A DNA stretch of 36,197 nt, taken from positions 1 to 36,197 of the IMG/VR virus record IMGVR_UViG_3300047510_003084; one strand, given 5' to 3'. Below are positions 18,389 through 27,778 of this stretch, piece by piece. Below the pieces are notes generated by a model. It saw nothing but the letters and a program-made list of their open reading frames with translations, was not told the origin of the DNA and ran no database searches. Positions within the stretch are counted from its first letter, which is position 1. Every line of letters begins with the position of its first letter. A program made the position numbers and the translations under genes. Source of the stretch: a virus.

Positions 18389-18799
18389 ATGGCTACATAT
18401 TCTCAGCAAATCACACCTGGTAGTAATAATCAATTTGCTATCGCATCCAACTCAGTTTCCTCTTTATTAGTTTATCCAGCTGTAAGCGGTAACAATAATA
18501 ACGTTTTTATAGCTTATAACACAACTGGCTTAGGTACTCCTTCCGTGTCAGCAAGCTCTGCTGTTAACATAACAACTACATGGGGAGATGTGGTTAGAGT
18601 ATTAGTTTACCATAACCGTAGTACAAGCGGGGTAACTTTTGTTGTTGCAAGTAAATCGAGTCGTCAAGTTAATACGGTTGCATTCGGCTTTAATACCTCA
18701 ACAGGTGCAATTTCAAGTGGCCCGACAGTTGCAGCAGCTTCAATTGGCTCTGCAATTTACCCAGATTTTCTACGTAAGCATAATTTAGGATATTTTTAA
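18389..18799 (+). CDS. Putative virion structural protein (136 aa)
   Basis: This 136-aa protein starts MATYSQQITPGSNNQFAIAS. It is very rich in Ser, Thr, Asn, Val and Ala, with almost no charged residues, and predicted all-beta. The composition is typical of phage tail-fibre, decoration or spike segments. It ends RKHNLGYF, and its last base overlaps the first base of the next ATG. It may be a small head-decoration or neck protein. No family is recognised. A late-promoter-like box lies just upstream. Confidence 0.78.
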   Translation: MATYSQQITPGSNNQFAIASNSVSSLLVYPAVSGNNNNVFIAYNTTGLGTPSVSASSAVNITTTWGDVVRVLVYHNRSTSGVTFVVASKSSRQVNTVAFGFNTSTGAISSGPTVAAASIGSAIYPDFLRKHNLGYF

Positions 18800-19125
18800 T
18801 GCCTAAAACGTTTACAATATTAGCTGAGAAGTATCGAACTGTTACAGAAGCTCCGTTAGAAACTGAAGTCATTTCTAACGGAGAGCATAAATCCGATCAT
18901 AACGTATCTATGGCTCGTACTAAAGCTCTGCAAGCTGCAGAAGTATCTGCAGAGCTTTTTGAGTTATTAGAAACTATGTCTGAGGATGCTCCTATGCACG
19001 CTTGGAAAGTAACTAATGTTACTCAAGCAGCGGATATGTTACAAGACGTACTGGCTTCAATTAAAGCAGATCTAGTGAGCGGAGACGAAAATGAAATTAT
19101 TCAAGTAGTCGATCAAGAAGATTAA
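18799..19125 (+). CDS. N-tagged acidic protein (108 aa)
   Basis: This protein starts MPKTFTILAEKYRTVTEAPL. L-A-E is at residues 8-10 followed by KY, which is the left-array tag with a different first half. The rest is an acidic, helical body with SAELFELLETMSEDAP and AADMLQDVLASIKADL. There is no LDI tag; it ends VVDQED. It overlaps the structural gene upstream by one base and is followed one base later by another tagged protein. Being next to structural genes supports the idea that tagged proteins enter the virion. Function is unknown. Confidence 0.85.
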   Translation: MPKTFTILAEKYRTVTEAPLETEVISNGEHKSDHNVSMARTKALQAAEVSAELFELLETMSEDAPMHAWKVTNVTQAADMLQDVLASIKADLVSGDENEIIQVVDQED

Positions 19126-19126
19126 T

Positions 19127-19360
19127 ATGAAAAAAAATTATAATTATAATAAGCTGTCCGACAAATATGAAATGCTAGTAGAAAAAGCTAGCTTAACTTT
19201 AAGAAAAGAAATGTTTAGAGAAGAGTGCTGGGACGCATCCAGTGACCGCCCTATACCGGAATGCTGGACTGAAACAGGCGACATTAAAGAAGAATGCTGG
19301 TCCTCAGGACCAGGCGGGTCTAGTAGTATAGACGGCGGTGCTATAGCAGATTCAGTTTAA
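19127..19360 (+). CDS. N-tagged protein with three ECW repeats (77 aa)
   Basis: This protein starts MKKNYNYNKLSDKYEMLVEK. The tag is diverged (L-S-D at residues 10-12), with a second L-V-E at 17-19. The body contains three units: EECWDASSDRP, PECWTETGD and EECWSSGPGG, each with a Glu-Cys-Trp core spaced 12-17 residues apart. The C-terminus is a flexible Gly/Ser tail. Repeated E-C-W could bind metal or interlock by disulfides; no known motif fits. It converges with the gene at 19357-21249, overlapping it by 4 bp. Confidence 0.78.
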   Translation: MKKNYNYNKLSDKYEMLVEKASLTLRKEMFREECWDASSDRPIPECWTETGDIKEECWSSGPGGSSSIDGGAIADSV

Positions 19361-21249
19361 AGAGATTTTAAAGTTTTCCAAACCGCTTCTTTATCTACCC
19401 CTGTAGGCAGCAGTCTAAACGCGCTGTATTTGTCTCCAGCATCAAGGTATGCTCTAAATTCAGTACCAGATGCTACTCTTGGTGTTGGTTTAATTTCTAC
19501 TTTCTTTAAATTTGTAGAGTATCTTTCTATATTTTTATATCTACTGGCTTCATCTATATCAGTATAAAGGTTAATTGTTATGTCAGAAGCTTCTGGGGAT
19601 TCATTCAAGGTAGCAATATATTCGTAAATTGTACCAATCGGGGAAATTTCAGCAACAATAAGATGTATTTTAGCTCTGTATTGTTCAAGTAATGGTACGT
19701 AATGATTCCACACATTAACTTTTTTAGTTATGTTTATACCTGTACCGCCTCGTTCTTGCGGAGAAATAATTATATAAACATCATCATTTTCTTTAGCAGC
19801 AATTATTGCAGCATCAAAATGCCCTACGTGTGGCGGGTTAAAACCACCACCAAAGAATCCTATAGAATAACTTTTTTCTTCTTCTGCGGATTTATTTTCT
19901 TCTTCTTCATCTATTTGCTCTTTAGGTTGAGGTATAGAGCGGCCACGTTCTCCGCTGTATAAGAAGTTATTAGCGCTGAAATCTAGTCTATCAACAATCT
20001 TGACTTGATTAGGTGTATCCCCTACATACAACACATGACCTTCTCCAGGTACAGTAATAAATTTATCTCCTACCGGTATAAAAGATTTCATGTCATCTAA
20101 TTTACCCTTTACCTGGGCCAGTAATTGCAGAAAGTATTCTTTTATTTGAGCCATGTTGTATGTAGCTCCAAGTAGATTATAAAAAGAATCTTTATTTGTT
20201 TCTATAAAGACTTTTATATCTTCTTTCTTTTTACTAGCGTTTGCTTTACCACGAGTACCGAGTTTTTCTGAAGCTTTATCTACTTTAAAATTAATAAAAG
20301 CTACAAAACCACTAAAAAATTTAGCACCTTCAAAAGACTCCCCTGCTCTTACCGCCTTAAACATGCCACCACCTTCTCTGACCATACTGTTAAGATATTG
20401 TTTTAAATAACCTGTAACAACTGTATTACTTAAATATTGAGCATCAAATTCAGGCGTAATACTATTTATTTTAGTAGTTGCTGAAACTAATAATGCGTTA
20501 ATTGTTCTTCTTGTAGGTTCGTCTATAGTTAAATTTAATGTATTATAGTTAGAACCTTCTGCAAAGACCCCTACTTTTTTTAGAGAAAGTACAACACTTG
20601 TAACATCTCTTCCTGCAGGAGAAGAAATAATTTTGTTGCCGTCTGCTTGTATATTAAAACCTGCATGTACCACTATTCCTACTTTTGCGTTAGATACTTG
20701 GTTAAATAGTTTAGAATTTGGATCAGCAGGTATTGCGTATGTGATTAAATTTGGCTGAAAAGTAATAAAATTTTCATTGTTTATATTTTTTATTACAGGG
20801 GGTCTAGAAGGAGAAAAAAGTAAATCCCCTTGATACATTTTACCTGAACCGTCGTAGCCTTGTTGAAAGTAAGGAAATATTGTTTTTAAAAGGTCTCTTA
20901 AACCGGGAGCCGCGTCTCCGTATAGTGCATCTACTTCTTCAACGCTGTGTATTAAGTTGGGAGTATTTGAAAATACAGTCTTAGTACCAATAAAAAACTT
21001 ACCTTCGTACTCTGGCCTTGGATCTATACCAAAAAATAAAGCTGGAGCCCCGTCTATTTTTAAATTTACTGAGGTTTTACTACGAATACCTTCAAGATAA
21101 TTAACAAAGTTCTCAACCTGTTCTACGAATTTAGTATAACCAGCTCTACCTTCTTCTATAGCCAAGTCTTCAAGATGGGTGAGATGGGCTTTTAAAGTCG
21201 CGTTTTCTGCTGATTCAACTAAAGTGTAGTACTGTTTAAACTTAAGCAT
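19357..21249 (-). CDS. DUF6267-like protein: KxDG domain fused to HxGH nucleotidyltransferase
   Basis: This 630-aa protein has two parts. Residues 1-450 begin with HLTHLEDLAIEEG, then SVNLKIDGAPALFFGIDP with K64-x-D66-G67, then GKFFIGTK and MYQGDLLFSP (141-145). The order K-x-D-G...G-D-L resembles motifs I and III/IV of covalent nucleotidyltransferases (DNA/RNA ligases). From memory this matches DUF6267 proteins of T4-like cyanophages. Residues 461-630 are an HxGH nucleotidyltransferase: FFGGGFNPPHVGH (H474, H477) and the later S-G-T-E-F-R, as in NMN adenylyltransferases. The N-terminus has L-V-E at 10-12, a possible packaging tag. A role in nucleotide or RNA repair, or NAD metabolism, is plausible. 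Confidence 0.88.
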   Translation of the reverse strand: MLKFKQYYTLVESAENATLKAHLTHLEDLAIEEGRAGYTKFVEQVENFVNYLEGIRSKTSVNLKIDGAPALFFGIDPRPEYEGKFFIGTKTVFSNTPNLIHSVEEVDALYGDAAPGLRDLLKTIFPYFQQGYDGSGKMYQGDLLFSPSRPPVIKNINNENFITFQPNLITYAIPADPNSKLFNQVSNAKVGIVVHAGFNIQADGNKIISSPAGRDVTSVVLSLKKVGVFAEGSNYNTLNLTIDEPTRRTINALLVSATTKINSITPEFDAQYLSNTVVTGYLKQYLNSMVREGGGMFKAVRAGESFEGAKFFSGFVAFINFKVDKASEKLGTRGKANASKKKEDIKVFIETNKDSFYNLLGATYNMAQIKEYFLQLLAQVKGKLDDMKSFIPVGDKFITVPGEGHVLYVGDTPNQVKIVDRLDFSANNFLYSGERGRSIPQPKEQIDEEEENKSAEEEKSYSIGFFGGGFNPPHVGHFDAAIIAAKENDDVYIIISPQERGGTGINITKKVNVWNHYVPLLEQYRAKIHLIVAEISPIGTIYEYIATLNESPEASDITINLYTDIDEASRYKNIERYSTNLKKVEIKPTPRVASGTEFRAYLDAGDKYSAFRLLPTGVDKEAVWKTLKSL

Positions 21250-21257
21250 TAAAATAC

Positions 21258-21557
21258 TTATTGCTCTACAAGGCCAAAACGTTCAATAGCCTGTACTACA
21301 AATACTGAGGGCAATATAATTCCTTTTTCAGCATGAAATTTCAAAGCTTTAGTTATAGTAGCAATTTGACGTTCAGTAAGCGGGCACGCTATAGTTTTTA
21401 AAAACTCTTCTTTAGTGTTATTTTCTGGATCAGGAAGTGTTTCGATTAGTTTGCCTGCATTATATATATCTATAATTTCATTAGCCCATCCACCTAGAGA
21501 TAGTAAATCTTTAATAAGTTTTATTGTACCGTAATATAAAACGTAGTTTTTTTGCAT
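21258..21557 (-). CDS. Hypothetical protein (99 aa)
   Basis: This 99-aa helical protein starts MQKNYVLYYGTIKLIKDLLS. It contains LTERQIATITKALKFHAEKG in the second half and ends IERFGLVEQ. It lies between a large structural gene (gap of 19 bp) and the DUF6267-like gene (gap of 8 bp). No membrane segment or known motif is visible. It may be a small assembly factor, chosen only because of its baseplate-gene neighbours. Confidence 0.75.
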   Translation of the reverse strand: MQKNYVLYYGTIKLIKDLLSLGGWANEIIDIYNAGKLIETLPDPENNTKEEFLKTIACPLTERQIATITKALKFHAEKGIILPSVFVVQAIERFGLVEQ

Positions 21558-21576
21558 ATAAAGTAATTACTATTTT

Positions 21577-23874
21577 TTATAATAAATCCAGTCCCTTATA
21601 AATGTAATAACTATAAATGTTCTCTAATATACCGCCATCTCTATACCATTCTTCTACAGATGAATTAGATTCAGAAAGTGTTGTTGAAAGACTATCAGCA
21701 TTATTATTCCAATCAATTAAATTATTAACAGTTACGTTATTATAAACGTCGTTAAATACCCAAAATTTGTAATAATTTGCTACGGGGGTCTTCACACCCC
21801 ACCCGTAAAAAGAACTTAACGGGTAAGCTGTAAGAGGATAAGTCATTCCTGAAGTAAAATAGCTCTGCATATTAGCAGCGGTAACACTGGCATAAGAGTT
21901 GATTACCGGCACTTCTAATAGCTCGTAAAAACTAGATTCAAAAATACTATTTAGTACTATTTTTTGCCCGGCACTAACTATAGTAGTATTGATATTATAT
22001 GCAGTTAAAGCAGTACCGAGATTAACATGATACAGTTTATTATTAAAATCAGTATTGTACTTCTCTCTTGTACCCCATAGCCGTTCATGCGGGGTCGAGA
22101 ATAAATCGAATGCTCTCTTTAAAACAGGTGGCGGGTTTAAATTATAATCATCAAACTCGTTATCAATAATTTTTGCTAAGGAATAAAGACTGTTTACATT
22201 ACTATTATCAATATCTTGTGTGTTTATTACAAAATTAGATATTTTTTCATATGCTTTAGTACCGAAATTATCTTCTGTAGTATAACTATTACCAGCTATA
22301 GCTGAAAGAAAAGTAAATAAATTATTGTTAGACGCTATGGTTGGCTGTAAGGCATAAGCCTGTAATTGCGCGCCATAGTTAAAGTTTTCATTAATTTTTC
22401 TTACAAAATATGTTTTGTCAAAATCTATAAAAGTGTGTAAAGACGAACCAGTAACTGATATTACTTGCAGGGTACCTGCTGTACTGGTCGCGGCGGCAAC
22501 TCGAGTGAAAGGATTGTACCCAGAAAGCGGATCAGGGTCCGGTTCAATTATAGTAGTAAAATTTGGAGCTACAGCTTCAAAAGAAGCGGTTAATGAGCCG
22601 CTTGATAATAAGCTAGATGCATTTGAAAGAGTATAAAAAATATTTTTATAAAACCCCCCTGTATCTCTTCCAAGAGAATCAGTACGAGAAAAATTAAAGG
22701 TACTATCTTTAAAAGTAGCAGCTCCAGATACACTAGTAGAAATAGCTATAGGGCTACTACTTACAGGGTAATTTAAAAGAGTTTTATTTGCAAAATTACT
22801 AAGTGTATTAGTAGCACTAACACTATTAATAGTAACAAAAAATGTTCCGCTTGTACTCGGCCACAGAGTGCTAGGTAGATTTATATTACCACCGTTTACT
22901 GTAATATTAAAATGATCTGCAGAAAGATTCTTTATATAGAATAGACTCGTTAATGAAACTGTATTGTTTGAAAAAGACTGAAAAGAATTATCGTTTTTAT
23001 CTTGGTAATTAGGATAAGCTTGATTATTATAATTTATCCAAATTAAAGGAGCATTAACTGTAAAGTTGGTACCGCTGTAATTTAAAGAAGGAATGTCATC
23101 TATATAATAGATGTCTATAGCCCCTGTATAGCCAACAACTGTCTCTGTCGAACTGTCGTAGCCTGGTGCAAAGGGTGTAGCACCATTTTTGTCTATTAAA
23201 ACCGCTTGTAACTGGTCTATAGTGGGTCTAACATTAGAAATTATATTACCATCTAGGTCTGTAAATCTCCATCGTGGTCTTAAGTTAGCATACTTGTTTT
23301 CGTATGTAGGTACATCCCATGGCTGGGATAAAGAGTTTTGAGAATATAGATCAAACGAAATTCTATCACTTAAAGTGGTAGATGTTGTAAAGCGAAATGT
23401 AATAGGAGTCGCTTCGTTAAGAGGTCCAGGCGGACAGGATTGGTACCCGTGTGGTACCGCTCCAGCGCTAAGATTTGTACTTGAAAGTCCATCCCAACTA
23501 GAGAAGTCCCATTGTAGTGTGTCTCCGCAAAAGTTTACTACACTAAGAGTCTTACTAAAGGTAATACTTGAGACGCCGTCATTACTAATGGCGCTTAGCT
23601 TTACTTCATACTGCCCGGGCCAGTTATAAGTATGAGAAGTACTTTGTAAAACGCTGTTTTCAACATCTTGTATTTGATATATTGTACCATCTCCAAAGCT
23701 CCAAATTAAGGTACAAGAATTTAATATTTCTGCCGGAGAAGAACCAGAAGTTAAATTTATTCTTGCAACAAAAGGGGTTGCATGAGTGTAGCCTTGAGAC
23801 ACAGAAGAAGTATATACATCTTCTACATAGATTGAAAAACTACTAATCTTAGATAGTGCTTCAAAGTCAGCCAT
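21577..23874 (-). CDS. Baseplate/tail structural protein with PKD-like domain
   Basis: This 765-aa protein is low in charge and rich in Ser, Thr, Asn and Tyr. Near residues 60-115 it has LIWSFGDGT, then SHTYNWPGQYEVKLSAISND, the pattern of a PKD-type immunoglobulin-like domain. The C-terminus has VNNLIDWNNNADSLS and SSVEEWYRDGGILENIYSYY, then IYKGLDLL. From memory this ending is found in large baseplate-associated proteins of marine T4-like phages. It lies 4 bp downstream of gp6 in the order gp25-gp6-this, as in T4-like baseplate clusters. Assignment to a particular T4 gene (such as gp7 or gp8) is not supported. Confidence 0.82.
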   Translation of the reverse strand: MADFEALSKISSFSIYVEDVYTSSVSQGYTHATPFVARINLTSGSSPAEILNSCTLIWSFGDGTIYQIQDVENSVLQSTSHTYNWPGQYEVKLSAISNDGVSSITFSKTLSVVNFCGDTLQWDFSSWDGLSSTNLSAGAVPHGYQSCPPGPLNEATPITFRFTTSTTLSDRISFDLYSQNSLSQPWDVPTYENKYANLRPRWRFTDLDGNIISNVRPTIDQLQAVLIDKNGATPFAPGYDSSTETVVGYTGAIDIYYIDDIPSLNYSGTNFTVNAPLIWINYNNQAYPNYQDKNDNSFQSFSNNTVSLTSLFYIKNLSADHFNITVNGGNINLPSTLWPSTSGTFFVTINSVSATNTLSNFANKTLLNYPVSSSPIAISTSVSGAATFKDSTFNFSRTDSLGRDTGGFYKNIFYTLSNASSLLSSGSLTASFEAVAPNFTTIIEPDPDPLSGYNPFTRVAAATSTAGTLQVISVTGSSLHTFIDFDKTYFVRKINENFNYGAQLQAYALQPTIASNNNLFTFLSAIAGNSYTTEDNFGTKAYEKISNFVINTQDIDNSNVNSLYSLAKIIDNEFDDYNLNPPPVLKRAFDLFSTPHERLWGTREKYNTDFNNKLYHVNLGTALTAYNINTTIVSAGQKIVLNSIFESSFYELLEVPVINSYASVTAANMQSYFTSGMTYPLTAYPLSSFYGWGVKTPVANYYKFWVFNDVYNNVTVNNLIDWNNNADSLSTTLSESNSSVEEWYRDGGILENIYSYYIYKGLDLL

Positions 23875-23878
23875 ATAA

Positions 23879-25711
23879 TTATAGATTTATTACAGAAGTG
23901 TCCTCTGACACATCATAGTCTATTATTATTCTAGAAACTAAAGTGTCTATATCGTAAAAATATATTGCTTGAAAGTTCTGCAAAGTATAATTTTTAGTTA
24001 CAATTTCATTATCGTTTTGCGGATAAGATGGGTTCCACACTAATAAGGAAATACCTTCTACAATATCGCCTGTATCTAGACGTTGGGTAAAAATACTCTT
24101 TACTCCTGGTATGTCTTTAATTAATGCGGTAAGTTCAACTAAGTTTACCGTATACCCTAAGCTGAGTTTAGTTGCGTCGAAGAAGGTCTCAAAAATGGTT
24201 TTGACCTTGTTTTGTACTGTTTGAGTTGAGACCTTAGCATTGCGATTTAATTTTACTATTAATCTAGACTGCTCTATTGCCGTATTAAGCTCATTGTCTC
24301 CTGTAGCTTTATAAGCAACTGTTACAGTCTTAAAGACTGGATCTGTTACGATTACCTCTGCAGTTAGAGGTTTTTTAGAATTAGCTGATGATAGAATTAA
24401 GCTTTTTTGGGACGGAGTTAAATAATTGATCTTACCGGTGGGGGTACTACGCGGCAAAGCATAGACATAAACGTTGTTAAAGTTACAAGAAGTTGAAAAC
24501 GCAATTTGATTATATAGTACTCGAGAATCTTGATTGGGTACAGTAAGACCTATGTCATACAAATACCGTAAATGATTGTTAACATAGTCATTGTTGTTAT
24601 AAACTTTTACGTCTTGTATAATATTGCTAAATGAAGTTTTTACAAAATTTTCAAAGTCAACGTTAGTAATAAGTCTGAACTGAGAACGAAATGCACCCGG
24701 GGCATTTTTTCTTATACTTTCAACATTTTCAGCTCCAGTGTATACGGTAGAAGGGTTTTTATTATTAAAAGAAAGAGTGTTTATATTGGTGTCGTCTATA
24801 TACAATAGATCTACACTAAATACATCTGCTTTAATTTGATTAAATTGTGCTGTTGAAAATATTACAGCCGGTAAAGTTGCTAATTCTTCTGCTCCTATTT
24901 GTCCTTCTGTACCTTGAGATTGTATATAATAAACAGCAACTATATCGCCTAGATTCAATCTTTTACCGTTTATATCATCTCCAAATTTTATTTCATAGTT
25001 ACGAGATTCATTATATCGTACTTCATATTTTTTAGACGTTGAGCTTTCCAGGTATAAAGAATCCGTTCTCTCCCATTGCTCCCACTTATTCGTATTGATA
25101 TTTCTCACATAAACATCTATATTAAAATGATCAATTAAAATTCCGCTACCAGGGGCAACAAAGACCGTTTCATTATTAACACCAGCCGCAGTATAGAGCG
25201 GGTATTCAGTCCACTTGCCTTGATAAAGTAAAGTCTGGGCACCTACACTATCTAAGGATTGCTCTCCTGATATGCTTTTTGTAAAAGTAATATCTTTATT
25301 AAAATTATACGACCCGTTGTTTACTCTTAAAAAAGTGTACCGCGGTATAGTATAGGCCCCAATTGAAAGAGTTGAATTAGCGCTGCATTCAAAGGTTAAT
25401 GTTGAAGTCTGGGACCCTACAGGAGAATAATTTACGAGTTTAACAATTCGATTTATATTTTCATATATTTGAGCTTCACTAAACATAGATTCAGATGAAG
25501 TCTTGTTTAAATAAAACATTAACGTATGAAAAGAGTACGCTATAATATTCGTTATAGCGGTTAAATTAGAACCTTCGAGGTATTGATCTGTGAATAGACC
25601 GCTTTCGGTAAGACGCGTACGAATAAACTCTCTTAATGAGATAGCGTCAAAAGCTATATACTCATTAGTGTTTATGTTAAGATCTGTTGTGTCTGTTGTT
25701 AAATTTGACAT
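23879..25711 (-). CDS. gp6: Baseplate wedge protein, gp6-like
   Basis: This 610-aa protein is a T4 gp6 homologue (baseplate-J type), forming the inner wedge ring around the tail tube. Evidence: the N-terminal F-D-A-I-S-L-R-E-F-I-R-x-R-L followed by LEGSNLTAITNIIAYSFHTL, FYLNKTSSESMFSEAQIYEN, the region YEIKFGDDINGKRLNLGDIV (hallmark F-G-D...G) and the C-terminal ELTALIKDIPGVKSI. The length is near that of T4 gp6 (660). It starts one base after gp25, in the same order as T4-like phages, and is followed by the large structural protein. The start follows an A-rich stretch without a Shine-Dalgarno sequence. Confidence 0.95.
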   Translation of the reverse strand: MSNLTTDTTDLNINTNEYIAFDAISLREFIRTRLTESGLFTDQYLEGSNLTAITNIIAYSFHTLMFYLNKTSSESMFSEAQIYENINRIVKLVNYSPVGSQTSTLTFECSANSTLSIGAYTIPRYTFLRVNNGSYNFNKDITFTKSISGEQSLDSVGAQTLLYQGKWTEYPLYTAAGVNNETVFVAPGSGILIDHFNIDVYVRNINTNKWEQWERTDSLYLESSTSKKYEVRYNESRNYEIKFGDDINGKRLNLGDIVAVYYIQSQGTEGQIGAEELATLPAVIFSTAQFNQIKADVFSVDLLYIDDTNINTLSFNNKNPSTVYTGAENVESIRKNAPGAFRSQFRLITNVDFENFVKTSFSNIIQDVKVYNNNDYVNNHLRYLYDIGLTVPNQDSRVLYNQIAFSTSCNFNNVYVYALPRSTPTGKINYLTPSQKSLILSSANSKKPLTAEVIVTDPVFKTVTVAYKATGDNELNTAIEQSRLIVKLNRNAKVSTQTVQNKVKTIFETFFDATKLSLGYTVNLVELTALIKDIPGVKSIFTQRLDTGDIVEGISLLVWNPSYPQNDNEIVTKNYTLQNFQAIYFYDIDTLVSRIIIDYDVSEDTSVINL

Positions 25712-25712
25712 T

Positions 25713-26153
25713 TTATGTTAAAGTAAAACCTGTTTTGTCTAAAGTACCGGGGAGTCTAATAGTCGTATTTAGAGCGGGTATTTCTATATTTAATAGAATA
25801 TAGTAAGTTTGCTCTTCTTCATTAAGCTCTATTGTAACATTTGCTACAGTTACTCTAGGTTCAAATAAAGATACTCCGTTTACTATATCGTTACCGATAA
25901 GTCTACCGGTAGATTCGTCTAGAGGTTCAAAAAGATATTTTGTCAAATTTAATCCATAAATTGGATTTAATAAATTCTGTCCAGGAGTGGTGTTGAATAA
26001 GTTTAAAATTGAATTTCTTATAGCACTTTCATCAAAGTCAGCTCTTAAATCTCTAGAAATAGGGTTAGAAAAATCCAAATGCAAATCTGAATAAGTATAG
26101 GCGTTAGTAGTTACTTGTAACTTTTGTAAACCTGTAAAAGTAAGAGACGGCAT
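25713..26153 (-). CDS. gp25: Baseplate wedge protein, gp25-like
   Basis: This 146-aa protein is a gp25/GPW homologue, the wedge component that nucleates sheath polymerisation. Evidence: the LDFSNPISRDLR start, D-E-x-A-I-R-N-S-I-L-N-L-F-N-T, and the signature TPGQNLLNPIYGLNLTKYLF, then E-P, with E-P-R-V-x-V near residue 95. The length is usual for the family (132 aa in T4). It heads the minus-strand baseplate unit, overlapping the divergent interval with the gene at 26191. Confidence 0.96.
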   Translation of the reverse strand: MPSLTFTGLQKLQVTTNAYTYSDLHLDFSNPISRDLRADFDESAIRNSILNLFNTTPGQNLLNPIYGLNLTKYLFEPLDESTGRLIGNDIVNGVSLFEPRVTVANVTIELNEEEQTYYILLNIEIPALNTTIRLPGTLDKTGFTLT

Positions 26154-26190
26154 CGTAAATTACTTAGGGAGAGAGTAAGTAATAATACAC

Positions 26191-27183
26191 ATGAAAAACA
26201 GTAAGTTTAATCCACTTTTTGAAACAATTTATAGTCGTTTTCAAAACGGAGCGGGGTTCCTAGCAGGAGATGTAGTTAAGCTTAAGTCTAATTATAAAAA
26301 TTTAGAATGCTATAAAGCCTTAGGGGAAAACGTAAAACAACGTATAGAAGATATAACTAAGACTGGTAATAATATTCGCGTCGGTCGTTTACATAATTCT
26401 CATTTCAGTAACAGTTACGGCGCTATGGGCGGTACAGATGCTCCTGCAACACTTGCAGATTGCTATGAAGAAGTTGCTCCAAGTTTTTGGCGTAATTTAG
26501 TAACTATCCCGGTCGAGTGTTTAGAAACGGCTAATCCGCTTGTTGACTTACCACCTGTACCTGCCAATCAAAAAGACAAGCAACGGGCGTATCAAAAGCC
26601 ACTTGAAGCAAGTAAAGATAAACCAAACAAAGGAACTGAAATAGACGAGCAGACTAAAGTAGGCAAAAAACAGACTCATGCTCCAAAAGGAGATTATGAA
26701 CTTGCAACAAAAAATACTAAATTAGATAATTCCAATAATTACGATGATAGCAAGCCTTCGAAACCAAAGGGCATGGAAAAGGCAAAAGAGCTAAAAGAGT
26801 CGTACGAGAATATATATGGTAAAATGCTTACTGAGGATATTGGAGCAATGGGCGCCGGTGCCAATTATGAAGAAGTAGGCTACGAAGAAGTGGAGGGAGA
26901 CCTTGACTCAGAAGTAGATCAAACAGACACAGAAGATCTTGCAGGTATGGAAGATCCTACAGGCATGGATGGTAGTTCTGAAGAATTAACTAATAAAGTA
27001 GCTCTAGCAAGTAAATTGTCTAGACAGGCTATGGGGCTAGACTCGCAATTAGCTTCAGAGGAAGATATGGACAATTCTGAAGAGGCTTTAGTAAAAGAAA
27101 TACCTGCAAAGCCAGGTAATGCAAATGATCCTTTTCTTAACTGGCCACCTTGGACTGCTACTAAAACTGAGCCAGAGCAATAA
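26191..27183 (+). CDS. Putative virion protein with FNPLFE N-terminus (330 aa)
   Basis: This 330-aa protein starts MKNSKFNPLFETIYSRF, with L-F-E at residues 9-11, again resembling the packaging tag. Residues 20-110 form a domain with GAGFLAGDVVKLKSNYKN and IRVGRLHN. The middle is a Lys/Pro/Asp-rich linker. The last third is acidic, with ESYENIYGKMLTEDIGAMGA and many Asp/Glu. From memory, proteins starting 'FNPLFE..Y.RF..GGFL.GD' occur near baseplate or structural genes in pelagiphage-like and cyanophage genomes, without known function. A weak purine stretch (GGGAGAG) lies 19 nt upstream, too far to be a good Shine-Dalgarno site. Confidence 0.82.
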   Translation: MKNSKFNPLFETIYSRFQNGAGFLAGDVVKLKSNYKNLECYKALGENVKQRIEDITKTGNNIRVGRLHNSHFSNSYGAMGGTDAPATLADCYEEVAPSFWRNLVTIPVECLETANPLVDLPPVPANQKDKQRAYQKPLEASKDKPNKGTEIDEQTKVGKKQTHAPKGDYELATKNTKLDNSNNYDDSKPSKPKGMEKAKELKESYENIYGKMLTEDIGAMGAGANYEEVGYEEVEGDLDSEVDQTDTEDLAGMEDPTGMDGSSEELTNKVALASKLSRQAMGLDSQLASEEDMDNSEEALVKEIPAKPGNANDPFLNWPPWTATKTEPEQ

Positions 27184-27202
27184 TACGGTACTTTAAGTTA
27201 TT

Positions 27203-27778
27203 GTGAACTCTGGTGTTTATCGTATATTAAGTCCAACTGGACATTATTATATAGGTTCAACTAAAAACTATACTAAACGCTGGAAAGAGCATTTAAAAAA
27301 GCTTACCACGGGTAAGCATAATAATACACATATGCAGAACCGATATAGCAAGTATCCGGAAGGATGGTTGTTCGAGATTGTAGAGTGTGTGTCTTTAGAA
27401 ACTAAAAAACTTCTAGAAGTTGAACAAAAATACCTCTCGGCGTGTGTTGGTAAAGATGTATTATGCATGAATATTAATAAATCCGCTGGTCACCCGTCTA
27501 GGCTCGGAATTAAAATACCACATACCCAGCAAACAAAAAATAAAATAAGCCTCGCACACAAAGGTATGCTTGCGTCAGCAGAGACACGCACAAAAATGAG
27601 CATAGCTCATAAAGGCAAAGTTAAGACTGAAACACACAGAGCTAGTCTCAGTAAATCCTGCACTGGGAGAAAACTCTCAGAAGAAACAAAATTTAAAAAA
27701 AGTTTAGCTCTAAAGGGTAAGCCTTGGTCTGAGTCTCGTAGACTTGCACATCTACGTAAAAAATTACAGTTGGCTTAA
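27203..27778 (+). CDS. GIY-YIG homing endonuclease with NUMOD3 motifs
   Basis: This 191-aa protein starts at GTG 27203. The GIY-YIG domain shows GVYRIL (4-9), HYYIGST (14-20), the catalytic-type Arg in TKRWKEH (R26) and the Glu in LLEVEQKYL (E74). It is followed by helical DNA-binding NUMOD3 repeats (TKNKISLAHKGM, TKMSIAHKGK, LSKSCTGRKLSEETKFKKSL). It is a free-standing, mobile endonuclease of the seg type that spreads by cutting genomes lacking it. It is inserted between the gene ending at 27183 and the clamp loader gene, whose stop it overlaps by 15 bp. Confidence 0.94.
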   Translation: MNSGVYRILSPTGHYYIGSTKNYTKRWKEHLKKLTTGKHNNTHMQNRYSKYPEGWLFEIVECVSLETKKLLEVEQKYLSACVGKDVLCMNINKSAGHPSRLGIKIPHTQQTKNKISLAHKGMLASAETRTKMSIAHKGKVKTETHRASLSKSCTGRKLSEETKFKKSLALKGKPWSESRRLAHLRKKLQLA

